Assembly (NCBI GenBank): GCA_012511615.1
Contig: JAAZFS010000059.1
Span: 1 to 10,469 of the forward strand
DNA from: Elusimicrobiota bacterium
GTDB taxonomy: Bacteria > CG03 > SLGR01
Direction of reading: 5' to 3'
DNA: 10,469 nucleotides
Positions 1-6,625 of this stretch are shown one piece after another. Every line of letters begins with the position of its first letter. Position 1 is the first letter of the stretch. The position numbers and the translations under genes are program-made. A model generated the notes under the pieces. It had not been told where the DNA came from, did not search any database, and saw nothing but the letters and a program-made list of their open reading frames with translations.

Positions 1-188
1 GCAAAATTATAGAGAATTTTAATTTTTCTTATGAGGGAAAGACATTTAATGTGACCACAAGTATAGGGGTTTGTTTGAAGTTTAAGAGCTCCTTGGACAA
101 GATGGTAAGGAAGGCGGATTTTCTGCTTTACCATTCAAAGATGGGCGGTCGGAATCGGGTTACACTTGAAGGAGAGGAGACCTCCTGA
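1..188 (+). CDS. GGDEF-domain protein, C-terminal end (partial)
   Basis: Only the last 61 codons are in the window, read from base 3 to the TGA at 186-188; the gene begins upstream. The translation carries the end of a GGDEF domain: a VTTSIGV strand followed by ADFLLYHSKMGGRNRV. The latter matches the ADxxLYxxKxxGRNRV signature that closes diguanylate cyclase domains. GGDEF enzymes make cyclic di-GMP from two GTP, but the catalytic GG(D/E)EF loop and the allosteric RxxD site lie outside the window, so activity cannot be judged. The tail beyond the domain is only about seven residues. A new promoter follows within 30 bases, so the gene is probably not cotranscribed with sucC. No convincing intrinsic terminator follows the stop. 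Confidence 0.85.
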   Translation, partial: KIIENFNFSYEGKTFNVTTSIGVCLKFKSSLDKMVRKADFLLYHSKMGGRNRVTLEGEETS

Positions 189-192
189 GGGA

Positions 193-217
193 AATTTTAC
201 CATAAATTATTAAAATT
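193..217. repeat. AT-rich inverted repeat at the sucC promoter
   Basis: AATTTTA at 193-199 is matched by its exact reverse complement TAAAATT at 211-217, with an 11-base spacer. The right arm runs into the -35 element at 216-221. It could be a repressor operator, an UP-element-like AT tract, or chance in an AT-rich intergenic stretch. Confidence 0.35.
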
Positions 218-245
218 GACATGAAGCTTATCTGTTTGATATATT
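216..245 (+). promoter_or_regulatory. Sigma-70-type promoter of the sucC operon
   Basis: A perfect TTGACA -35 box lies at 216-221. An 18-base spacer follows, then TATATT at 240-245 as the -10 box, preceded by TGA, which fits an extended -10 (TGn). A perfect TATAAT also lies at 245-250, but it is 23 bases from the -35, too far for that pair. The predicted start near 252 gives a leader of about 19 bases carrying the AGGGG ribosome-binding site at 261-265. Confidence 0.7.
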
Positions 246-270
246 ATAATATTGTAAAAAAGGGGTAAAT

Positions 271-1395
271 ATGAAACTATTTGAATTTGAAGGCAAAAAA
301 ATTTTTAAAGAAAAAGGAATTCCGGTGGGCGACTTTATTGTTATTGACGACCGTGCCCAAGGTGAGGAGTTTGCTAAAAACAATCTTCCTCTGGTAGTCA
401 AGGCTCAGGTATTATCGGGAGGTCGTGGAAAGGCCGGCGGAATTAAAATCGCGGAAACTATCGAAGACTACCGTAAATATGCAGGGGAAATTATGGGGAT
501 GGAAATCAAGGATTTAGAAGTAAAAAAACTTCTTCTTGAGCCCAAAATCCAGATAGATCGCGAGATTTATGCGGGTTTTACTATTGACCGTTCTAAAGCA
601 AAGATTGTCTTGATGTTCTCTGGATCAGGGGGAATTGATATAGAGGAACTTGCTAAAACTAATCCAGATGCTGTTGTTACCCTAGACATTGATATACTAG
701 AAGGGCTGAATATGTCCACTGCTACTGAAGTTGTCGGTTTAGCAGGTTTTGAAGGAAAAGAGCAGGAAGACTTGGCAGAGATTGTTCTTAAACTTTACAA
801 GGTTTTCACTGAATATGAGTGTCAGGTTGCTGAAATTAATCCTCTTGTAATAACTTCTGATGGGGAAATTGTCGCTGCTGATGCGAGGATTGCCATATAC
901 GAGGAGGCTGCCTTCAAGCATCCAGAGTTCATAAAAGAAGATGATACCTACACTGCCTTAGAGAAAGAGGCCCATAAGCAAGACCTTGGCTACGTACAGA
1001 TGGACGGAAATATTGGGGTCATAGGAAACGGAGCAGGGCTCAATATGGCGACTCTGGATATTCTGACCTATTTCAATGGGGAACCGGCTAATTTTCTGGA
1101 GGTATCTGGAAGGACCTATCATAAATCCGAAGAGGCGATAAAACTGGTTCTTTCAAATCCTAAGGTCAAAGTTATATTCGGTAATTTCTTTGGTTGCATA
1201 TCCCGCTGTGATGTAATCGCAGAAGGGCTGGCCCGCGCAGTGGAGAATGGTGTGGTTAAAGTCCCTCTTGTAATATCTATGAGGGGAACCGGAGCCAAGG
1301 AAGGTATTGAGACGCTGAAGAAGGCGGGTTTGAAAGAGATATACGAGGACGATATAGGTGCCGGCCGCCGTGCAGTGGAAATTTTGAAGGGTTAA
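271..1395 (+). CDS. sucC: Succinyl-CoA-synthetase-type ligase, ADP-forming, beta subunit
   Basis: Beta subunit of the alpha2beta2-type or alpha-beta acid-CoA ligase that couples succinyl-CoA (or related acyl-CoA) cleavage to ATP formation in the cytoplasm. The 374 residues are slightly shorter than E. coli SucC. An ATP-grasp domain spans about residues 2-205. It has the nucleotide-loop signature around 44-57 (VKAQVLSGGRGKAGG), EINPLV at 188-193, and N190 and D204 at the expected Mg-binding positions. The C-terminal ligase domain has NIGVIGNGAGLNM (247-259) and GEPANFLEV (270-278). The start has AGGGG five bases upstream and a promoter 26 bases upstream. Unusually, the GGGATKE-like loop after EPANFL(D/E)V reads SGRTYHK (279-285), and FGGIxRCD reads FGCISRCD (307-314). 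Subunit identity is secure; strict succinate specificity is not. Confidence 0.93.
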   Translation: MKLFEFEGKKIFKEKGIPVGDFIVIDDRAQGEEFAKNNLPLVVKAQVLSGGRGKAGGIKIAETIEDYRKYAGEIMGMEIKDLEVKKLLLEPKIQIDREIYAGFTIDRSKAKIVLMFSGSGGIDIEELAKTNPDAVVTLDIDILEGLNMSTATEVVGLAGFEGKEQEDLAEIVLKLYKVFTEYECQVAEINPLVITSDGEIVAADARIAIYEEAAFKHPEFIKEDDTYTALEKEAHKQDLGYVQMDGNIGVIGNGAGLNMATLDILTYFNGEPANFLEVSGRTYHKSEEAIKLVLSNPKVKVIFGNFFGCISRCDVIAEGLARAVENGVVKVPLVISMRGTGAKEGIETLKKAGLKEIYEDDIGAGRRAVEILKG

Positions 1396-1397
1396 TA

Positions 1398-2270
1398 ATG
1401 TCTATTCTTATAAACAAAGATTCGAGAGTAATGGTATCTGGAATTACTGGGAAAGAGGGTACTTTTCATACAGAACGTATGATGGAAACCGGTACAAATA
1501 TTGTATGCGGGGTCACTCCAGGAAAGGGAGGTATTGAGCATCTGGGTGTACCGGTTTATAATTCTGTTAAAGAGGCAGTAGAAAACCATGAAATTGACGC
1601 CTGTGGAATTTTTGTGCCTGCCCGTTTCGCCCGGGCAGCTGTGGATGAGGCGGTTGATGCTGGTGTTAAGTTTGTTGTAGTAATAACCGAAGGGATTTGT
1701 CCTCATGATACTCTCAAATTTCTTTCAAATGCAAGAAACAAGGGTGCCAGGGTTCTTGGTCCCAATACTCCAGGCCTTCTAACCCCAGATGAATCTAAAA
1801 TAGGAGTCCTTGCGACCGATCTTGTAGAAAAAGGGCGGGTTGGAGTCGTATCAAGGAGTGGAACTTTAACAGTGGAAATATGCTACTACCTTCTCAAGGA
1901 AGGTTATGGACAGAGTTCTATAATAGGACTGGGCGGAGATCCTGTGGTGGGGACTTCCTTTACCGATGTTTATAAACTCTTTGAAGAGGATCCAGAAACT
2001 GATGCGGTTGTCATAGTCGGAGAGATTGGAGGGACTATGGAGGAGGACCTGGCAGAATATATAATTAAGAACGGTGGGAAAAAGCCTGCAGTTGCATTTA
2101 TAGCTGGTCAGAATGCCCCCGGAGGAAAACGTATGGGACATGCCGGAGCTATTATCGAAGGTGGCAGAGGTTCTGCTGACTCAAAGATAGAGGCTTTAAC
2201 CAAGGCCGGAGTTAAGGTAGCACGAGTTCCTTGGGAAACAGGAAAGTTCGTGAAGGAGATTTTAAATTGA
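1398..2270 (+). CDS. sucD: Succinyl-CoA-synthetase-type ligase, ADP-forming, alpha subunit
   Basis: Alpha subunit partnering the preceding gene; it carries the phosphohistidine and binds CoA. The 290 residues match the family's normal length. Visible motifs are the CoA-binding Rossmann start GITGKEGTFH (15-24), GVTPGKGG (38-45), VSRSGTLT (151-158), GEIGG (208-212) and KRMGHAGAI (244-252), with H248 as the phosphorylated histidine. Residue 124 is Thr within GPNTPG, where E. coli has Cys (GPNCPG). The ATG lies two bases after the sucC stop, with AAGGG at 1387-1391 as ribosome-binding site, so the subunits are translationally linked. It is expected in the cytoplasm, in the TCA cycle or in substrate-level phosphorylation during fermentation. 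The divergent loop in the beta subunit leaves room for another dicarboxylate or acyl substrate. Confidence 0.93.
   Translation: MSILINKDSRVMVSGITGKEGTFHTERMMETGTNIVCGVTPGKGGIEHLGVPVYNSVKEAVENHEIDACGIFVPARFARAAVDEAVDAGVKFVVVITEGICPHDTLKFLSNARNKGARVLGPNTPGLLTPDESKIGVLATDLVEKGRVGVVSRSGTLTVEICYYLLKEGYGQSSIIGLGGDPVVGTSFTDVYKLFEEDPETDAVVIVGEIGGTMEEDLAEYIIKNGGKKPAVAFIAGQNAPGGKRMGHAGAIIEGGRGSADSKIEALTKAGVKVARVPWETGKFVKEILN
2253..2258 (+). promoter_or_regulatory. Ribosome-binding site selecting the TTG start of the nitrilase gene
   Basis: AAGGAG at 2253-2258 lies inside the end of sucD, eight bases before a TTG at 2267. The TTG overlaps the sucD TGA (TTGA). No such site serves the other in-frame TTG at 2231, which would add 12 residues unlike the normal nitrilase N-terminus. 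Confidence 0.75.
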
Positions 2271-3094
2271 AAAATGTAAATTTATGTGGTGTTCAGATTG
2301 AACCCATTCTGTGTGATTTAGATGCCAGTATGAAAAAATCTGTTGAGATGATAGAAAAGTGCGTCGATGAGTATTCGGCAGATTTGATTGTTTTTCCAGA
2401 GACAGTTGCAACTGGATTTATCACTGGTCTTGATGCAAAAGAATTAAGAAAATATACAGACGAGATTCCAGGGAAAACCACTGAAGCTATACAGGAGGCG
2501 GCCAGAAAAAACAAGACCCATGTTGTATGGACAACCTATGAGCCTGCCCCAGATGGAAAGCTTTATAATTCAGCGGTATTGATAGACCCTAAGGGAGATG
2601 TTTTAGGGGTATATAGGAAAGTCCATCCTTTTCCTGCTGAATATGGCTGGACCGCACCTGGAAATAAGGTGGAAGTATTTAAAACAGATATAGGCAATAT
2701 CGGAATGATAATTTGTTTCGATGGCGATTTTGCTGAGCTTGCTAGGATAATGGCGAAAAAGAATGTCCATATTATTGCCCGGCCCTCAGCTTTTCTGCGT
2801 TCTTTTGATGTATGGGAACTTACAAATGCTGCCCGGGCCTATGACAGCAGGGCATATCTTGTGGGCGTGAATTACATAGGTAAGGATAAGGGACCCGCTT
2901 ATTATTACGGCCATAGTATGATTGTCTCTCCTCAGGGAAGGCGTCTTGCCCAGGCCCTAAGTCGTGAAGAAATAATCCATGCGGAGGTTGATTGGACAGA
3001 TCTTGATTATGCTAGTTTCGGTAGCAATGTCGAGTTTCTTGCTGACAACATAAAAACCCGTAATGAAGAGGCCTATAAAGATATTCTTGATTGA
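2267..3094 (+). CDS. Carbon-nitrogen hydrolase, nitrilase superfamily
   Basis: Cytoplasmic amidase/nitrilase-fold enzyme that hydrolyses a C-N bond in an amide, carbamoyl or similar substrate. The start is taken as TTG at 2267, giving 275 residues, because AAGGAG lies eight bases upstream and the protein then begins directly with the first strand (KNVNLCGVQIEP). The catalytic triad is intact: E45 in VFPETVATG, K118 in YRKVHPFP and C150 in MIICFDGDF. A second conserved Glu is likely E125. The nucleophile loop reads ICFDGDFAE rather than the common ICYDxRFPE, and ARPSAF (171-176) replaces the usual PAAF/PSAF context. No signal peptide is seen. It overlaps sucD, so it is almost certainly cotranscribed with the CoA ligase. 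Omega-amidase-like or carbamoyl-acid hydrolase roles are possible; the substrate cannot be read from sequence. Confidence 0.9.
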   Translation: MKNVNLCGVQIEPILCDLDASMKKSVEMIEKCVDEYSADLIVFPETVATGFITGLDAKELRKYTDEIPGKTTEAIQEAARKNKTHVVWTTYEPAPDGKLYNSAVLIDPKGDVLGVYRKVHPFPAEYGWTAPGNKVEVFKTDIGNIGMIICFDGDFAELARIMAKKNVHIIARPSAFLRSFDVWELTNAARAYDSRAYLVGVNYIGKDKGPAYYYGHSMIVSPQGRRLAQALSREEIIHAEVDWTDLDYASFGSNVEFLADNIKTRNEEAYKDILD

Positions 3095-3339
3095 TTTTTT
3101 CTTAGGATTTACTAAATATCCAATAAATTATTGAGAATAGAATTTCTATAGATGAGCTTTTTCCTGGGTATTCTTGAAAAAAATTAGCAGGGATGCAGCA
3201 AAATATGTTCATAGAACAACCATCAAGTAATATCTATAGTTCCATTCTTTTTTGTAGATAGTATAAGTTAGGAAATTAGGAGTTCTCATTTGAGTAAGTT
3301 AGAGAAAGTAAATTTAAGAAAATATTTTATTTTTCTTAC
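3095..3339. other. Intergenic stretch without a gene
   Basis: AT-rich spacer between the two transcription units. I see no reading frame with a ribosome-binding site and no RNA-gene structure. No convincing terminator is visible: a T-run at 3095-3100 follows the nitrilase stop, but the only stem before it is four base pairs (AAGA/TCTT at 3078-3088). CTATAGAT near 3146 and ATCTATAG near 3231 are inverted copies of a short, nearly self-complementary word and probably chance. Confidence 0.6.
3315..3338. repeat. AT-rich inverted repeat upstream of the sensing-operon promoter
   Basis: TAAGAAAA at 3315-3322 and its exact reverse complement TTTTCTTA at 3331-3338 flank an eight-base A/T loop. The repeat ends one base before the -35 box and covers about -60 to -37 from the predicted start, where an UP element or an activator or repressor site would sit. 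Confidence 0.4.
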
Positions 3340-3368
3340 TTGCCAAAAAGGATAATTTTACCTATATT
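3340..3368 (+). promoter_or_regulatory. Sigma-70-type promoter of the sensing operon, predicted leaderless
   Basis: TTGCCA at 3340-3345, a 17-base spacer and TATATT at 3363-3368 form a strong -35/-10 pair. Counting seven bases from the end of the -10 puts transcription start on base 3375, the A of the first ATG of the downstream gene. There is no ribosome-binding site within 20 bases of that ATG. TATTAT at 3365-3370 is an alternative -10 with a 19-base spacer. Confidence 0.6.
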
Positions 3369-3374
3369 ATCTCA

Positions 3375-4334
3375 ATGAATAGAGCTCAAAAATATCCTGA
3401 TAACCCTTCTGTAAATATAGGCCGAAAACTTATCAAATGTTTTGCCCTAATAGTCTTATTGTTTCTTGCAACTCTTTCTTCCTCTTTGCTTGCTGCCGAT
3501 GTAAGGGTTATTATGTCCAGAGATCTACCTCCTTACCGAGAGGCCTATAAGGGAATTGAAAAAACTCTGGGGAGAATAGCGAATATAAGCGTTTATCAAA
3601 TGCATGGTGATTTAAGGAAGGGTAGAGAAGCTTTTTCTCCCCTACCTGGTGGCCAGCGTCCGCTTTTTATAGTTATAGGCACGGAGGCCGCCGAGGCTGC
3701 AGCCACTTTTTCTGGAAAAGATCCGGTAGTCTTTACAATGGTTCTGGATCCTTCGGGATTTATCGCTGAGAATTTAACTGGTGTAACACTTGAAATACCG
3801 GATCGAAAACATCTTGAGATTTTCCAAAAAGAACTTTCTGGCATCAATCGGGTAGGAATTATATATACAGCAGAAGATAAAACTACCAGCCTTAGGGGTA
3901 TCCGGATTGCAGCAGCGGTTCTTGGACTTGAGGTAGTAAGTGCTCCTGTAAATTCCATAAATGAAGTTCCGCAGGCTCTCAGGGAAATCAGCAGAAGTAC
4001 GGATATTATATGGCTGATACCTGATGCCATACTGTCCGATCCCGGCACAAGAAACCATATCTTGCAGTTTACTACGGTAAACAGATTGCCTGTATGGGGT
4101 ATATCTGAACATTATGTAAAGCGGGGTGCATTGGGTGCGCTTGCCAGTGATTATTATGATATAGGGGTTCAGACTGCAGAAATAGCTAGGCGCCTAATCG
4201 CAGGCGCCTCGCCTAATGAAATCGGAGTGGAAACGCCCGGGAAAATTGTTGTTTTACTTAATCGGAATGCTGCGGAAATATCGGGCGTCCAGTTTTCTGA
4301 TGATATTCTACGGGAAGCGGAGTTTGTGCAATGA
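3375..4334 (+). CDS. Periplasmic substrate-binding protein, ABC_sub_bind type
   Basis: Exported solute-binding-like protein of the ABC_sub_bind (DUF534) family, 319 residues. A signal peptide is clear: basic residues at 17-21, a hydrophobic core FALIVLLFLATLSSSLLAA (about 23-41), then mature DVRVIMSRDLPPYREAYKG. No lipobox Cys is present, so it is probably soluble in the periplasm. Family features include the GTEAAEAA segment, PVVFTMVLDP, NLTGVTL and a second lobe beginning RVGIIYT, giving a two-lobe clamshell. No ABC permease or ATPase lies nearby. Instead its TGA overlaps the ATG of a sensor kinase by four bases, suggesting a ligand-sensing role. The ATG at 3375 is the first usable start after an in-frame stop at 3315-3317. 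It lacks a Shine-Dalgarno sequence, consistent with a leaderless transcript. Confidence 0.82.
   Translation: MNRAQKYPDNPSVNIGRKLIKCFALIVLLFLATLSSSLLAADVRVIMSRDLPPYREAYKGIEKTLGRIANISVYQMHGDLRKGREAFSPLPGGQRPLFIVIGTEAAEAAATFSGKDPVVFTMVLDPSGFIAENLTGVTLEIPDRKHLEIFQKELSGINRVGIIYTAEDKTTSLRGIRIAAAVLGLEVVSAPVNSINEVPQALREISRSTDIIWLIPDAILSDPGTRNHILQFTTVNRLPVWGISEHYVKRGALGALASDYYDIGVQTAEIARRLIAGASPNEIGVETPGKIVVLLNRNAAEISGVQFSDDILREAEFVQ
4188..4217. repeat. Repeated GC-rich palindrome forming a possible hairpin inside the binding-protein gene
   Basis: The self-complementary octamer AGGCGCCT occurs at 4188-4195 and again at 4202-4209, six bases apart. The two copies can pair into a perfect eight-base stem. 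CGCCTAAT is also repeated at 4191-4198 and 4210-4217. It lies in the coding sequence (RRLIAGASPN) about 120 bases before the kinase start. No T-run follows, so it is not a standard terminator. Confidence 0.4.
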
Positions 4335-6625
4335 AACTTAAAACTAGATTTTTTTTATGGATAATCTCACTAATTCTTATAATGTCCATAGTATTTTTCT
4401 TATTCTCCTACTATCAGCAGAAGGCTACGCTTTTTGAGGAAATCGATCGTAAGGGAACGGCTTTGGCCTTGACACTCGCCTCCAATAGCGAGTACGGAGT
4501 TCTGATAAGAGATAGCGGAATCCTTGAGCCTCTTCTAGACAATACCATTCAGGATGAGGATGTGGTTCATATTGCGGTCTATGATGCAAGAGACAACCTG
4601 ATACTTGAGAAGGGGACTTCAGATGAGAAGAATACTCAGATGATTACTATGCCCGTTATGAGTATGCAAAAGACCAGCAGTGCTTTTGATGCTTTTGGTC
4701 TTTTTGAGGATGATTTTTTCATTGAAGAAGAGGTCGAAAAGACGGAAACAGGAAGGATAGAGCTTACCCTGTCGCTTGATCGGACTCTCAGAAACCTCCG
4801 GAGCGCAGGGCAGGATTTACTTAATCTTGTCTTCATTTTTATGGTTATCGGTGTTATGGTCAGTCTTGTACTTGGGAAGCGTATCGTAAAGCCCATAGAG
4901 GTCCTTCATCGCGGGATGGAACTTATAGGTAGGGGTGATCTTGAAAAGAGGATAAGTATCAATACTGGTGATGAAATCGAGGATCTTGCAAATGGCTTAA
5001 ATGAAATGGCCGAGGAGCTGGGTCAGTTTTACCGATCGCTTGAGAAGAAGGTGGAGGACCGCACTGCGGAGCTATCAGAGGCAAATGATAGGCTAAATCT
5101 TATGAATACCCAGCTTGAGAAGGCCTCAAAGGCAAAAAGCGAGTTTTTGGCTAATATGTCACATGAGTTGAGAACCCCTTTAAACGCTATAATTGGATTT
5201 TCAGAAGTTCTGCAGGATCAGATATCCGGAGAACTAAACGAGGACCAGCTTGGTTTTGTGAATAATATCCTTACAAGCGGCCGGCATCTTTTAAACCTTA
5301 TCAACGACATACTTGACTTATCAAAAGTTGAGGCCGGAAAGATGACGGTTCAGTATTCCGAGTTCAGAATAAAACAGACAATGGATGAACTGCATTCCAT
5401 AATGAAATCTCTGGCCTTCAAGAAAGACATAATCCTTTCATTTAAAGTCCCAGAAGATTATGTGTTCTTTGCTGATGAGGGTAGAATTAAGCAGGTTATG
5501 TACAATTTGCTCTCCAATGCGGTAAAGTTCACTCCCAAAGGTGGTAAGGTGGATGTAGAGGTTTGGGCAGATGAAGATAAATATTTTGTAAGTGTGACTG
5601 ATACTGGGATAGGTATAAAGGAAGATTCGCTCAAGGCCATATTTGAAGAGTTCAGGCAACTAGAGGAAACTGAAACAAAGCATTACGAGGGTACTGGTCT
5701 GGGCCTAGCCCTTACCCGAAGGCTTCTTCTTCTACAAAAGGGAGATATTGATGTAGAGAGTGAGTTTGGAAAGGGGAGTTGTTTCACATTTTGGATACCC
5801 CGCGGTAGTCCTTCCCTTAAACCTCTTGAGGGTGATGAAGAGAAGGAATTGATTAAGGATAGTGTGAAAACCTCTCAAGGCCCCTTAATACTTGTTGTAG
5901 AGGATGATAAAAAGTCTTCTCAGCTGATAAGTCTCTATTTGAGCAAGGAAGGTTACAAGGTGGAGACTGCATCAAATGGAAAGGATGCACTTGATAAGGC
6001 CCGGAAGCTTTCTCCTGCCGCTATCACTCTGGATATCATGTTGCCAGGGATGAATGGATGGGAGATAATGAGGAAGCTTCGAGCTGATGAAAAAACCCGG
6101 GATATCCCAGTAATTATAGTCTCAGTAGTTGATGATAAAGAATTAGGTTTTTCACTTGGGGCGAGAGATTACCTTATCAAGCCTATCAGCCGTGAGAAAC
6201 TCTCGGAGGCTTTCGCTCGGGGTGGGATTTTGCCTGCAGTTAAAGGAAAGGGTGGAAGTGTCCTTGTTATTGACGATGATCCGAATGATGTGGAGCTTGC
6301 CGAATCTTTTCTTTCTTCAAAAGGATACAAGGTTTTTACTGCTTTTAGTGGAAAGACTGGGCTGAGGCTTGCCCTTGAAAAGAAACCGGATCTTATAATT
6401 TTAGATCTTATGATGCCTGAGATGAGCGGCTTTGAAGTATCAAGACAGCTGAAGGAAAATCCCAACACAAGGGATATACCTGTTCTACTTCTTACTGCTT
6501 CGGATATAAACGGAACAGAGAGAAAAGAACTGGAGAAAAATATTCAGAAGATCATAAGAAAAGGCGGATCTTCAAAAGTAGAGTTGCTCCAAGAAATAGA
6601 AAATATAATAGGGAGGGAAAAATGA
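4331..6625 (+). CDS. Membrane hybrid sensor histidine kinase with two receiver domains
   Basis: Inner-membrane sensor, 764 residues. Order: TM helix about 8-27; extracytoplasmic sensor about 28-163, resembling single-Cache/CHASE8-like domains (LTLASNSEYGVLIRD, VVHIAVYDARDN); TM helix about 164-182; HAMP about 183-235; coiled coil about 236-270. HisKA follows, with phospho-acceptor H278 in FLANMSHELRTPLNAI. HATPase_c has the N box (N392, N396), DTGIGI (424-429) and GTGLGL (454-459). Receiver 1 (about 518-630) has E524/D525/D526, D568, S598 and K617. Receiver 2 (about 643-760) has D648/D649/D650, D692, T722 and probably K744, lacking the usual Pro after the Lys. All catalytic residues needed for autophosphorylation are present. 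Start ATG overlaps the upstream stop (ATGA), with GGAG at 4319-4322. The binding protein encoded just before is the natural candidate input. No HPt or output domain is attached. Confidence 0.93.
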   Translation: MKLKTRFFLWIISLILIMSIVFFLFSYYQQKATLFEEIDRKGTALALTLASNSEYGVLIRDSGILEPLLDNTIQDEDVVHIAVYDARDNLILEKGTSDEKNTQMITMPVMSMQKTSSAFDAFGLFEDDFFIEEEVEKTETGRIELTLSLDRTLRNLRSAGQDLLNLVFIFMVIGVMVSLVLGKRIVKPIEVLHRGMELIGRGDLEKRISINTGDEIEDLANGLNEMAEELGQFYRSLEKKVEDRTAELSEANDRLNLMNTQLEKASKAKSEFLANMSHELRTPLNAIIGFSEVLQDQISGELNEDQLGFVNNILTSGRHLLNLINDILDLSKVEAGKMTVQYSEFRIKQTMDELHSIMKSLAFKKDIILSFKVPEDYVFFADEGRIKQVMYNLLSNAVKFTPKGGKVDVEVWADEDKYFVSVTDTGIGIKEDSLKAIFEEFRQLEETETKHYEGTGLGLALTRRLLLLQKGDIDVESEFGKGSCFTFWIPRGSPSLKPLEGDEEKELIKDSVKTSQGPLILVVEDDKKSSQLISLYLSKEGYKVETASNGKDALDKARKLSPAAITLDIMLPGMNGWEIMRKLRADEKTRDIPVIIVSVVDDKELGFSLGARDYLIKPISREKLSEAFARGGILPAVKGKGGSVLVIDDDPNDVELAESFLSSKGYKVFTAFSGKTGLRLALEKKPDLIILDLMMPEMSGFEVSRQLKENPNTRDIPVLLLTASDINGTERKELEKNIQKIIRKGGSSKVELLQEIENIIGREK

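Noticed and set aside
168..190. Short AGGA/TCCT inverted repeat at the end of the GGDEF gene
   Set aside because: Short stem with no following T-run, overlapping the coding end; not a terminator.
245..250. Perfect TATAAT as the -10 of the sucC promoter
   Set aside because: It is 23 bases from TTGACA; the TATATT at 240-245 with 18-base spacing and TGn is the better partner, though the TATAAT might work with another -35.
1618..1638. Inverted repeat CTGCCCG / CGGGCAG with a seven-base loop inside sucD
   Set aside because: It lies in well-conserved coding sequence (PARFARA), has no T-run after it, and is explained by Ala/Arg codon composition.
2231..2266. Upstream TTG start for the nitrilase at 2231
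   Set aside because: No ribosome-binding site, and it would add 12 residues read out of frame from the end of sucD; the TTG at 2267 has an ideal AAGGAG.
3078..3100. Possible intrinsic terminator after the nitrilase gene (AAGA/TCTT stem, then T-run)
   Set aside because: The stem is only four AT-rich pairs with a three-base loop, too weak to call a terminator.
3596..4112. Long open frames on the - strand opposite the binding-protein gene
   Set aside because: No ribosome-binding sites, low-complexity Ser/Ile/Arg-rich translations, and a strong + strand gene with a signal peptide and family motifs covers the region.
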